Assembly: GCA_964617665.1 (NCBI GenBank)
Contig: CAZUAH010000373.1
Coordinates: 1-13,644, forward strand
Origin: JADHUC01 sp964617665
GTDB taxonomy: Bacteria > Planctomycetota > Planctomycetia > Pirellulales > Pirellulaceae
Reading direction: 5' to 3'
Length of the DNA: 13,644 bases
Part shown: positions 6,652 through 13,644 of the stretch, piece after piece
Numbering within the stretch: the stretch's first letter is position 1
Layout: every line of letters begins with the position of its first letter
Made by a program: the position numbers and the translations under genes
Notes under the pieces: model-generated
The model's input: the letters and a program-made list of their open reading frames with translations, nothing else
Told to the model about the DNA's origin: nothing
Database searches by the model: none

Positions 6652-7107
6652 CTAGCGAGGCAGCCGAATCGCGTTCCGGACACCTTTCACCGCGCTGACC
6701 ACTGGATTCGAATACCAATGGACCTTGGTCCGCGTCATACCACGCCCGCAGTCGTAGTACGCGCGGTATGTGCGGGTGTGTGGGTAGGTGAATTCGTGCG
6801 GCATCAGCGGCTGGTATGTGTAGTACGTGTGTCCTACTGACGGTGGGACGGGACGTGGTGCGATGTACAACTGCGCTGGGACTCCGCCGCAGTAGTTTGG
6901 GGCGTAGAAGTTGTAGAACAGCGCCGGATCGCCGTACTGCCACGGATAGCATGCGGCGCCGCCTTCGTAAGAGACGCCCGTAACGCATTCCTCCGGGGCG
7001 GGTGCCGGTTGTTGCGCGTGAACGTTTGAGGTCATGCACATGCTAATACCAACGCCGGCGACCAGCGCTGCAGCGACGAGCGTGTATCGCGTCGTTTTTT
7101 GTGTCAT
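6652..7107 (-). CDS. Small exported Tyr-rich protein, function unknown
   Basis: A 151-residue protein of no family I recognise. A Sec signal peptide covers about residues 1-31 (MTQKTTRY, hydrophobic core, likely cut at VHA-QQ), followed by a short PAPAP linker. The mature part holds cysteines at C41 and C53 and is very rich in Tyr and Pro (YNFYAPNYCGG, YYTYQPL, YRAYYDCGRGM). It ends in a basic amphipathic piece, SAVKGVRNAIRLPR. Composition and export resemble the gene 56 bases downstream, so the two may be relatives or work together. The ATG at 7107 is preceded by AAGGAGA with 7 bases of spacing, a strong site that decides the start; the frame remains open to 7302 without coding character. 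It is divergent from topoisomerase VI B, with 251 bases between the starts. No promoter was recognised for it. Confidence 0.78.
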   Translation of the reverse strand: MTQKTTRYTLVAAALVAGVGISMCMTSNVHAQQPAPAPEECVTGVSYEGGAACYPWQYGDPALFYNFYAPNYCGGVPAQLYIAPRPVPPSVGHTYYTYQPLMPHEFTYPHTRTYRAYYDCGRGMTRTKVHWYSNPVVSAVKGVRNAIRLPR

Positions 7108-7262
7108 CGAATCTCTCCTTGTGGCACTCGATGGTATCGTTACAGTGATTACTCGGTTCGCTCTGGTGGTGCGGGTGAATCTTTGTCTCCGGCTTGTGGC
7201 AATTGTCCGCAATCCAGCGGCTCGGACGTGCAAATCGGCTGGGAACCAGGCACCAGAACCGC

Positions 7263-7268
7263 TATAAT
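7263..7268 (+). promoter_or_regulatory. Possible -10 element upstream of topoisomerase VI B
   Basis: A perfect TATAAT lies 90 bases before the start codon, in the 251-base divergent spacer. The best -35 at 17-base spacing is TGGGAA (7240-7245), only 3 of 6, and there is no extended -10 TGn. If used, transcription would begin near 7275 with a leader of roughly 84 bases. Confidence 0.35.
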
Positions 7269-7343
7269 CCGAACACTTTACATACTTAGAAGACCCTACC
7301 ACATGCCGAGTTCAGCACCCTGAACTCGACTCCGAATCCGGGT

Positions 7344-7350
7344 AAAGGAG
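7344..7350 (+). promoter_or_regulatory. Ribosome binding site deciding the TTG start of topoisomerase VI B
   Basis: AAAGGAG ends 8 bases before TTG at 7359. The nearest in-frame ATG, at 7368, would be 17 bases away, too far for this site, so the TTG is preferred. Confidence 0.6.
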
Positions 7351-7358
7351 TACCGTCC

Positions 7359-9431
7359 TTGTCGACCATGCCAGATTCCAGAAAGACAAACAACAAGAAC
7401 GGTTCGTCGGGCAATGGCAAGCCGCGCCGGCGTGCTACGGCTCAATCCATGGCAGAGGCACAACGCGATATCTCCGTCAGCGAGTTCTTCGCGAAAAACC
7501 GCCATTTGTTGGGGTTTGATAATCCTCGCAAGGCTCTTCTCACTACGGTGAAAGAAGCCGTGGACAACTCGTTGGACGCATGCGAAGAGGCCGGCATCGT
7601 ACCCGAGATCTGGGTCCACATCGAGCAAACCGCCAATAACCGCTTCAAGATCGGTATCCAAGACAATGGTCCAGGTATTGTAAAGAAGCAGATCCCGCTG
7701 ATCTTCGGCAAACTCCTGTATGGATCCAAGTTCCATCGTCTTCGTATGAGCCGCGGGCAACAGGGCATCGGCATCAGTGCCGCGGGCATGTACGGCATGC
7801 TCACAACAGGCAAGCCGGTAAAGATCCTGTCTAAGGTGTCGGTGAGGAAACCGATCCACTACTACAAGATTCAAATTGACACGAAGAAAAACAAGCCAGA
7901 AATCCTCAACGGCCGCGGCGAGGGTGTCGACATTCCGCCCGGCGAAAAGGGGTGGAATCACATCAAGAAAAACGGCATCGAATGGGTCACGCACTACGAC
8001 GCAGAGGAAGACAAACCGGCGAAGGAAGTGCGCAGTGGCACGAGGGTCACGATCGAACTAGAAGGACGTTACCAGCGAGGCCGGGGTAGCGTGGACGAGT
8101 ATCTGGAGCAAACGGCAATTGCCAATCCGCACGTCACCTTGCACTACATCGATCCAGAAAGCAACTGGAAGACCTATCATCGGTCGACCATGCAGTTGCC
8201 CGACGAGCCGAAAGAGATCAAACCGCATCCGTATGGCGTCGAGTTGGGACGACTGGTCACGATGCTGAAGGACTCTCCACCGACAACTCTGTCGCAGTTC
8301 CTGACCAGTTCCTTCTCTCGGGTAAGCCCAGCGGTCGCTCGACGAATCTGTGAAGGCGCAGGGGTAAGCACGCGTGCCGCCACCAAGCGAATCGGTCGCG
8401 AGCAGGCGGATTCGCTGTATCACGCTATTCAGAAGACGAAGATCAAGGCACCTGCCACCGATTGCATTTCTCCGATCGGGGAAGACCTGATGTTGAAGGG
8501 CCTGCGCCATGTTGTGCCGGGCGAATTCTACTGTGCGGCGACGCGACCTCCGGCCGTGTATCGTGGCAATCCTTTTCAGATCGAAGTCGGATTGGCCTAC
8601 GGAAGTGGGAGTACAGTGCGGAAGGTGTCGCAGGAGTTGTTGACACAACTACTTCGCGAGAGTGACGCTCGTACGCTACGTCAGTTCATCATCATTACGT
8701 TTGACGGCTTGGGTCCGGAGGCGGCGGACCGAATCTTGAAAGAAGCCAAGTTTGGGACGCGACAGTCACCTGGCAAGCTGAGGCAGGCCGATATTGAACG
8801 GCTGCACGATGCGATGCGCAGTGTCAATCTTTCCGAGGGACAGTCCATGCAAGTGCTGCGATACGCGAATCGCGTGCCCCTGCAGTTCAAGCAACGTGAC
8901 TGTGCGATCACGGAAGCCGTGATGAATATGAACTGGCGGTCGTACGGATTGAGCCAGTCTCGCGGCAATCTACCGAGCGGACCAGTCACTGTGATGGTAC
9001 ACATCGGAAGCGTCTGGGTGCCCTTCACCAGCGAATCGAAGGAAGCTGTTGCGGGCTATCCGGAGATCCAGAAGGAATTGCGTTTGGGCCTGCAATCGGC
9101 TGGCCGAAGGCTGGGGATGTACTTGCGCCGGCGAAAGCGGGTGAAACAGGAAGGCGAGCGGCGTTCGATCTTTCTCAGGTACCTTGGCGAGGTGGCTACC
9201 GCCGTGAGCGAACTTAATGGCACGGACCGCGACCGTCTGTACGGACAGTTGCTACGAGTCGCACAGCGCAAGACGGGAGAGGCCGACGTGCGGCTGGATG
9301 ATCGGGGCCGAAAAATCGAGCAATCAGATTTCGGCGACAATGTACTGATTGTCCAAGACGAAGAGGGCGACCTGGGGGAGCTATTGGCGGGGTTGTCCAA
9401 GGACAACGGCCCACAACGACTACTGTTCTGA
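7359..9431 (+). CDS. top6B: DNA topoisomerase VI subunit B, with an extra H2TH-like domain
   Basis: ATP-binding subunit of a type IIB topoisomerase, which relaxes and decatenates DNA with the Spo11-like A subunit that cuts the strands. After a basic 35-residue tail comes the GHKL ATPase domain: E66 and N70 in KEAVDNSLDAC, D102 in QDNGPGI, and the lid RGQQGIGISAAGMYG (132-146). An H2TH domain follows (about 296-382, ending near GEDLMLKGL). The transducer domain begins near 383 and includes the switch lysine K561 in SESKEAVA, matching K427 of Sulfolobus shibatae as I recall it. Residues about 416-498 interrupt the transducer between VGLAYG and VLRYANRVPLQF, where the archaeal protein has about 10 residues; this insert resembles the H2TH domain. 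The total of 690 residues exceeds the archaeal length of about 530. The acidic C-terminus ends in QRLLF. The TTG start follows AAAGGAG. No A subunit lies within this window, so the partner must be elsewhere. Confidence 0.96.
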   Translation: MSTMPDSRKTNNKNGSSGNGKPRRRATAQSMAEAQRDISVSEFFAKNRHLLGFDNPRKALLTTVKEAVDNSLDACEEAGIVPEIWVHIEQTANNRFKIGIQDNGPGIVKKQIPLIFGKLLYGSKFHRLRMSRGQQGIGISAAGMYGMLTTGKPVKILSKVSVRKPIHYYKIQIDTKKNKPEILNGRGEGVDIPPGEKGWNHIKKNGIEWVTHYDAEEDKPAKEVRSGTRVTIELEGRYQRGRGSVDEYLEQTAIANPHVTLHYIDPESNWKTYHRSTMQLPDEPKEIKPHPYGVELGRLVTMLKDSPPTTLSQFLTSSFSRVSPAVARRICEGAGVSTRAATKRIGREQADSLYHAIQKTKIKAPATDCISPIGEDLMLKGLRHVVPGEFYCAATRPPAVYRGNPFQIEVGLAYGSGSTVRKVSQELLTQLLRESDARTLRQFIIITFDGLGPEAADRILKEAKFGTRQSPGKLRQADIERLHDAMRSVNLSEGQSMQVLRYANRVPLQFKQRDCAITEAVMNMNWRSYGLSQSRGNLPSGPVTVMVHIGSVWVPFTSESKEAVAGYPEIQKELRLGLQSAGRRLGMYLRRRKRVKQEGERRSIFLRYLGEVATAVSELNGTDRDRLYGQLLRVAQRKTGEADVRLDDRGRKIEQSDFGDNVLIVQDEEGDLGELLAGLSKDNGPQRLLF

Positions 9432-9845
9432 GGTTGGCCAGCACTGCAAGCTGATCGGTTGCGGCGTTTCGATAGCCCGCCTCTCATCAAGTGGCCACTA
9501 CTGAGTGTCTGTTGGCCCATTCCGATTGTGTTTCGTGCCATTTCTTTGGAGCGCACGCTCCCACGTTCTATCACACTCTGTTGCTAGCGTGTTGAAATAG
9601 GTGGCCTGCGGCGTGTAGGTGGAAGGCGAGGAGTTTTCCAGCGGGACGGAAAGTGCTGATTCTAGCTGTTATGCCGAACCGATAGTGTCTGTCGAGCAGG
9701 CGAAGTCTCCGTTTCGTGTTGTTCGCTGTTCGGATGCCTAGCTCGTCCGGATTCAGCGGCAGAGGCAGCGTCGGCCAAGGAATTGCTGGTTTCAGGCACT
9801 CGAGTGCCTTGGTTCGCCTATCTTCGTGCCGTGGAGAGATTTTCC
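9432..9845. other. 414-base spacer between topoisomerase VI B and the BBP7 gene
   Basis: No convincing gene. A small hairpin, GGAGC/GCTCC with a four-base loop (9548-9561), lacks a T-run and is at best a weak terminator. TTGGAG (9546-9551) and TATCAC (9569-9574) lie 17 bases apart and match 7 of 12 promoter positions, which is weak. An in-frame TTG at 9783 extends the BBP7 frame, but that stretch does not read as a signal peptide or as coding sequence. Confidence 0.5.
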
Positions 9846-11234
9846 ATGTCGACTATTCAACGGGCCTGGTGGACGACGCTACTGACGGTTGTGGTATCCA
9901 CTGTTTCAGTGAGTGACGCGAGTGGACAGATGGGCTTTGCCCAACCGGGATACCCCGCACCCCAACCCGGAATGATGTATCAGGGTGGGTACGGTCCAGG
10001 AATTGGGATGGCCCCAGCCGCTCAGAGCCCGGGATGGGGCTACGCGACACCTGCCAATTCCTACCAGCCAGTGCAGCCAATGGTGGAAGGTGTTCCCGCC
10101 TTCTATCAGGAGACAGTGGAATCAGGAGACGATGAGACGGGAGGGGTAGAACCGGAAGAGGAATACTACCTTGATGGGGTCTACTCGGGCCACGGACGCC
10201 ATGGGCACAGATCCGGCAGCTTGTTGTTGGGGATACTTGGAATGCTTGCCCCGTATGGCGAAGGTGGTTGTTGCGCCCCCCGCTGGTTCGATTTCCAAGC
10301 CGAGTTCCATTACCTCAGCTTGGACAACCATGGGCCGCTGATCGAGTTTACGCAAGACACCGGTCTCACGACCCGAATTACGTCGGCTGATTTGGAATAC
10401 GGGGACGAGTTTGGCTTTCGGGTAACGGGAATGTATCAAACCGGACCGGGAAGCAACTTAGAAGTAACTTATCTCGGGATGTTCGACTTCAACGAGACCG
10501 CCGAGGCGACTGGCGTGGACGAACTCAACTCGATCTTGACCGACTTCACCAACAACGATCCCGCCTTTCAAGGTCAGGAACAGTTCGACCAGGCCGATCT
10601 ACATCGGATTCGGCTGGAGAACGATTTTGACAGTCTCGAACTCAATTACCGGCGTCGCTGGGTCGGGCCCACATGTCTATTCCAGGGCTCCTGGATGTTT
10701 GGCGTGCGATACGTAAAGCTCAGAGAGCGTCTCAGGTGGCTCTCGATCGCCTCCCGTGATACGGACGGCGACCTGATTGACGACACCGGTGGCGAAGGAT
10801 ACTACAGGTTGGATGCGACCAACTACATGACGGGGCCACAGATCGGTGGGGATCTATGGATGTGCATATATCCTGGATTCAATGTAGGTGTCGATGGCAA
10901 ATTCGCCCTACTTGGAAACAACGCGAAGCAGCACACCGAAATCTTCGGTATCGACCTAGTCGACACCTATGTCGGTATCGTCCCATCCGAAACGGTAGGC
11001 AACGACAAGGTAAGCTTCCTTGCCGAATTGAGCCTGAATGCAACCTACCGAGTCAATCACCGTCTGACGTTCCGCGGCGGCTATGAACTAGTCTGGATCG
11101 AAGGCGTTGCGTTAGCTCTGGAGAACTTCAATCCTGATGTTCCGCTATTTGGGGTGGTAAGAACACCGTCATTCTCAGATGGCGGCAAGTTGTTCTATGA
11201 TGGTTTCACCGTCGGTGGCGAATGGATGTGGTAG
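9846..11234 (+). CDS. BBP7 family outer-membrane beta-barrel protein
   Basis: A 462-residue envelope protein resembling the BBP7 (Pfam PF07585-like) beta-barrel family, which is expanded in planctomycetes; no transport or binding role is established. A Sec signal peptide covers about residues 1-27 (MSTIQRAWW, hydrophobic core, likely cut ASG-QM). Then comes a Gly/Pro/Tyr/Gln-rich low-complexity stretch (PGYPAPQPGMMYQGGYGPG) and an acidic linker. The barrel begins near WFDFQAEFHYLSLDNHGP and has the family's alternating pattern: FGFRVTGMYQTGPGSNLEVTYLGMF, SLELNYRRRW, SWMFGVRYVKLRERL, ATYRVNHRLTFRGGYELVWIEGVAL, ending in VGGEWMW. An aromatic C-terminal residue fits insertion by the BAM machinery. 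GGAGAG stands 7 bases before the ATG at 9846 and decides the start. A strong terminator follows at 11300, so it is probably transcribed alone. Confidence 0.88.
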   Translation: MSTIQRAWWTTLLTVVVSTVSVSDASGQMGFAQPGYPAPQPGMMYQGGYGPGIGMAPAAQSPGWGYATPANSYQPVQPMVEGVPAFYQETVESGDDETGGVEPEEEYYLDGVYSGHGRHGHRSGSLLLGILGMLAPYGEGGCCAPRWFDFQAEFHYLSLDNHGPLIEFTQDTGLTTRITSADLEYGDEFGFRVTGMYQTGPGSNLEVTYLGMFDFNETAEATGVDELNSILTDFTNNDPAFQGQEQFDQADLHRIRLENDFDSLELNYRRRWVGPTCLFQGSWMFGVRYVKLRERLRWLSIASRDTDGDLIDDTGGEGYYRLDATNYMTGPQIGGDLWMCIYPGFNVGVDGKFALLGNNAKQHTEIFGIDLVDTYVGIVPSETVGNDKVSFLAELSLNATYRVNHRLTFRGGYELVWIEGVALALENFNPDVPLFGVVRTPSFSDGGKLFYDGFTVGGEWMW

Positions 11235-11773
11235 GGCAAGCTGCGTCGATCGCTCACAGCGTGGCATAGCACACTGTACTTCACCTGATGTCTGCCAAGA
11301 AACGGGTGCCGAAACCGGCACCCGTTTGTCTTTTCACGCTCGCTTCCCGCGACATCTGGCAAGCCTCTGAGGCCCTTTGTTCTCTCGGCACCCCCCAAAA
11401 AAACGGGAACACCGTCAGCACTGGAACATTCGGACCATTCGGTTGACGTTTGGCGGCCAGGGGCGAAAACCACTGTCAATCTAGTGGCCATATACCCTAT
11501 CTTGCCGAAAAAGGATATGTTGACAGGTAACGGGGTGGAACTTCCGCGCGTTGCCAAGCGTCATAACCCTCGGCCATTTGCGGCCTTGCGGAACCCAAAT
11601 GTCCTTTCCTATTTTACGCCTCTTGCGTCGTGTGCCATGCGGTTGAGAGGTTTCGCGGACGCTATTGGCGTTCGCTGGGGAAAATTGTGGCATTTATGGA
11701 ATGAGTAATTAGACTGGCGGAGGTACCACTCCGGCACCAGGATTTCCTTTCTCCACTTGGTGAGGGTCGCGTT
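11235..11773. other. 539-base spacer with the BBP7 terminator and no convincing gene
   Basis: The first part holds the hairpin terminator described separately. The remainder has a run of six C and seven A (about 11393-11405) and several short open frames on both strands (11481-11708) without ribosome sites or protein character. TTGCGG (11586-11591) and TATTTT (11610-11615), 18 bases apart, could be a weak promoter for the large exported protein, with about a 150-base leader. Nothing else is recognised. Confidence 0.5.
11300..11335 (+). terminator. Rho-independent terminator of the BBP7 gene
   Basis: AAACGGGTGCC (11300-11310) and GGCACCCGTTT (11317-11327) form a perfect 11-bp stem with loop GAAACC, followed by GTCTTTTC. 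The stem lies 65 bases after the BBP7 stop codon. The stem and U-rich tail make this the clearest terminator in the window for its strand. Confidence 0.78.
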
Positions 11774-13644
11774 GTGAGATCCCGAATGCTTAAGCCATTG
11801 CGAAAGTCACGCTCTCAGCGAAAGAAAGCCTCGCGTCAAACAAGACGGCGTCGGTGGCCAACATTCGAATCTTTGGAAGACCGTTGTCTTCTGGCCGCGT
11901 CGCCACCACTGCTGAGCACGATTGAGGGATTCGACATCGATCAGAATTCCTTCAATACGGGTTCCGCGGTAATACAGCCTCCAGATCCCTATGGTGCGGC
12001 CGGTCCAGAACATGTAGTGAACATCGGCAACACGTCGATTCAGTGGTTCACTAAGGATGGTACTCAGCAGTTTCATACTAGTTTGCGCAACTTCTTTGCG
12101 CCGGCAAGGCCGGTCACCGATCAAGGGGCCGACTACCTCGATCCAAAGATTGTTTACGACCAGTACTCCGAGCGTTTTGTGGCATTGACGCTGGAGGTGA
12201 TGGATGCGTCGGCCGGTGATCCCGCCGATATGTCGCGGATCATATTGGCGGTCTCTGACGACAGCGATCCCAACGGCACGTGGTACTATCAGTCCTTCAA
12301 CTCGATGGTGAACATCGACATAGGCACGGGCGGCACACCGGCCATTACGTCGTATTGGACGGACGATCCGGGAATGGGAATCGACGAGGAAGCGATTTAC
12401 GTTACGGGTAATCTCTTCGAACTTGGTACCAACACGCCTAACGGAAACCGGTTATGGATTATTGACAAGGGCCTCGGTACAGGCGGTCTCTACGACGACG
12501 GCTTATCCTCGGTCACGATGCACGACCCCGCCGGCGACACCGGCGTAGACTTTGCGGTGGGGCTTGGCTCGGCGATTGGTGTGGAGTTTCGCAATATGCA
12601 GCCGGCCCATGTGTTCGGAGACGCCCCCGCTGGGGTGGGCACATGGCTCGTGTTGTACGATGGCAACACCGACCGGATCAATGAATTGGTGGACGTGATC
12701 CGCGTTGACGACCCACTGGGGACGCCGACGTTCACCCTGGACACGATCGACGTAGGTGACATCGAAGACCCGGTCAATTTCCCGTTCCCGATACCTGCGG
12801 CTACTCAACGGGGCAGCGCGGCCACCATCGATGGCGGCGACCGGCGGACAGTGAACGCGGTTTGGCGCAACGATTCCCTCTACGCCACGACGGTGATCTA
12901 TCCGACGGATCTTCACAACAGCGGGCCAGATCTCAACCAAGTGACCGCTCATTGGTTCCGTTTCGATACATCCAGCGCGGGCGTGGGCGCTGTGTCGCTG
13001 GCCGACCAAGGGAGCATTGGCGGCGAGGAACTCGGTTTTGCCGCACATACGTACTGGCCAGCTGTGATGGTCGATTCCGAAGACAACATGGCCATCGGTT
13101 TCGCGGCCTCGGGACCGACACTGTACGCAGGTGCCTACTACGCAATGCGTGCTGCGGATGATCCTGCGGGAACGATGCGTGATGCCGTCGCAATTGCCGA
13201 GGGCTTGGACGTGTATGATCTCGGCGGAGGCACGAACCGTTGGGGGGATTACACGAGCGTCGCTTTGGATCCGACCGACGAGGCGACGTTTTGGGCATAT
13301 AATGAGTATGCGTTGCCCGAGCAAGGACTCGGCGGACGTTGGGGCACGCGATGGGGTAGCTTCCGGATGGCTGACCTGCCGGAACCTCCACCGCCCGGGC
13401 CAACGACAATCAGCGGAGTGAAGTGGCACGACCTGGACGACGACGGCCGCCTCGATACGAACGAAACCGGATTAGCTGACGTGGTCATCCATGTGGATCT
13501 GGACGGTGACGGCCAGTACGACTTTGGCGAGCCTACCGCACGCACCGACGCCGCCGGTCGGTACAGCATCACGCTTGATGAGGCGGGGACCTACACAATC
13601 CGCGAGTCCATACCGCCCGGATGGGAACAGACGTATCCAGGCCC
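11774..13644 (+). CDS. Large exported planctomycete protein with SdrD-B-like domain, 3' partial
   Basis: The frame is open without a stop from GTG at 11774 to the window end, at least 623 residues, so the C-terminus is missing. GAGGG lies 7 bases before the GTG; an ATG at 11786 is the alternative. The first 27 residues are very basic and are followed by WPTFESLEDRCLLAASPP, the LE(D/P)R-x-LLA-type N-terminus I associate with planctomycete cell-surface proteins; no classical hydrophobic signal core is present. The main body (about 45-535) reads like a secreted beta-rich, propeller-type domain, with YDQYSERFVAL, ILAVSDDSDPNGTWYYQSF, YWTDDPGMGIDEEAIYVTGN and RWGDYTSVALDP. After a PEPPPPGP linker comes an SdrD-B-like domain starting ISGVKWHDLDDDGRLDTNE, with Ca-binding-like DLDDDGRLDTNE and DLDGDGQYDFGE and a YTIRESIPPGW end. 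Further repeats or a cohesin- or dockerin-like end could follow outside the window. It is likely an adhesion or surface protein; substrate unknown. Confidence 0.88.
   Translation, partial: MRSRMLKPLRKSRSQRKKASRQTRRRRWPTFESLEDRCLLAASPPLLSTIEGFDIDQNSFNTGSAVIQPPDPYGAAGPEHVVNIGNTSIQWFTKDGTQQFHTSLRNFFAPARPVTDQGADYLDPKIVYDQYSERFVALTLEVMDASAGDPADMSRIILAVSDDSDPNGTWYYQSFNSMVNIDIGTGGTPAITSYWTDDPGMGIDEEAIYVTGNLFELGTNTPNGNRLWIIDKGLGTGGLYDDGLSSVTMHDPAGDTGVDFAVGLGSAIGVEFRNMQPAHVFGDAPAGVGTWLVLYDGNTDRINELVDVIRVDDPLGTPTFTLDTIDVGDIEDPVNFPFPIPAATQRGSAATIDGGDRRTVNAVWRNDSLYATTVIYPTDLHNSGPDLNQVTAHWFRFDTSSAGVGAVSLADQGSIGGEELGFAAHTYWPAVMVDSEDNMAIGFAASGPTLYAGAYYAMRAADDPAGTMRDAVAIAEGLDVYDLGGGTNRWGDYTSVALDPTDEATFWAYNEYALPEQGLGGRWGTRWGSFRMADLPEPPPPGPTTISGVKWHDLDDDGRLDTNETGLADVVIHVDLDGDGQYDFGEPTARTDAAGRYSITLDEAGTYTIRESIPPGWEQTYPG

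Noticed and set aside
6596..7039. Extension of the second exported protein to a 343-residue form
   Set aside because: The extra 148 residues are Arg-rich, overlap the neighbouring gene in another frame, and would bury a clear signal peptide; the ATG at 6595 has its own ribosome site.
7296..7994. A 232-codon minus-strand frame opposite topoisomerase VI B
   Set aside because: It is the antisense of a conserved ATPase domain; its apparent order comes from the codon pattern of the real gene.
11481..11708. Short open frames on both strands in the 539-base spacer
   Set aside because: No ribosome site, signal peptide or recognisable composition; several overlap one another in different frames.
12503..13429. 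A 308-codon minus-strand frame opposite the large exported protein
   Set aside because: The plus-strand frame is open for 623 codons with recognisable domains; the reverse frame is Arg/His/Pro-rich without motifs.

Overview
The window looks like chromosomal DNA of a planctomycete, probably of the Pirellulales type. Four things point there: a BBP7-type outer-membrane beta-barrel protein; a secreted protein whose N-terminus is a long basic stretch followed by FESLEDRCLLA, a signature I associate with planctomycete exported proteins; two small exported Tyr/Cys-rich proteins of no family I know; and a bacterial DNA topoisomerase VI B subunit. The phylum call is inference from these families, since there is no rRNA gene in the window.

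Left edge (1-1322): a tyrosine-recombinase integrase gene ends 13 bases from the 3' end of a convergent tRNA-Asp(GTC) gene. This is the usual layout of an integrated element at a tRNA gene, so the element would extend leftwards out of the window. The tRNA has a good sigma70-like promoter. The likely tRNA terminator lies inside the 3' end of the integrase gene.

1540-4632 (minus strand): a tight three-gene operon of a GNAT acetyltransferase, a zinc-less M16 peptidase homologue and a catalytically complete M16 peptidase. The last two overlap by about 14 bases and look like the two subunits of one M16B heterodimer. A TTGACG-17-TACGAT promoter sits so close to the GNAT start codon that the mRNA may be leaderless.

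4827-7107: a PA0069-type radical SAM protein on the plus strand converges with a two-gene minus-strand unit for the small exported proteins. They share a bidirectional terminator that lies in the 3' end of the radical SAM gene, with the stop codon in the hairpin loop.

7359-9431: the topoisomerase VI B subunit (Top6B), without an adjacent A subunit. It carries about 83 extra residues inside the transducer domain that resemble a second copy of its own H2TH domain. I consider this the most interesting observation here. Both Top6B and the radical SAM protein end in QxxLF, which fits the beta-sliding-clamp-binding consensus.

9432-13644: a 414-base spacer, the BBP7 protein with a clear terminator, a 539-base spacer, and a large exported protein that runs off the right end within an SdrD-B-like domain. 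No CRISPR array, insertion sequence or rRNA was seen.
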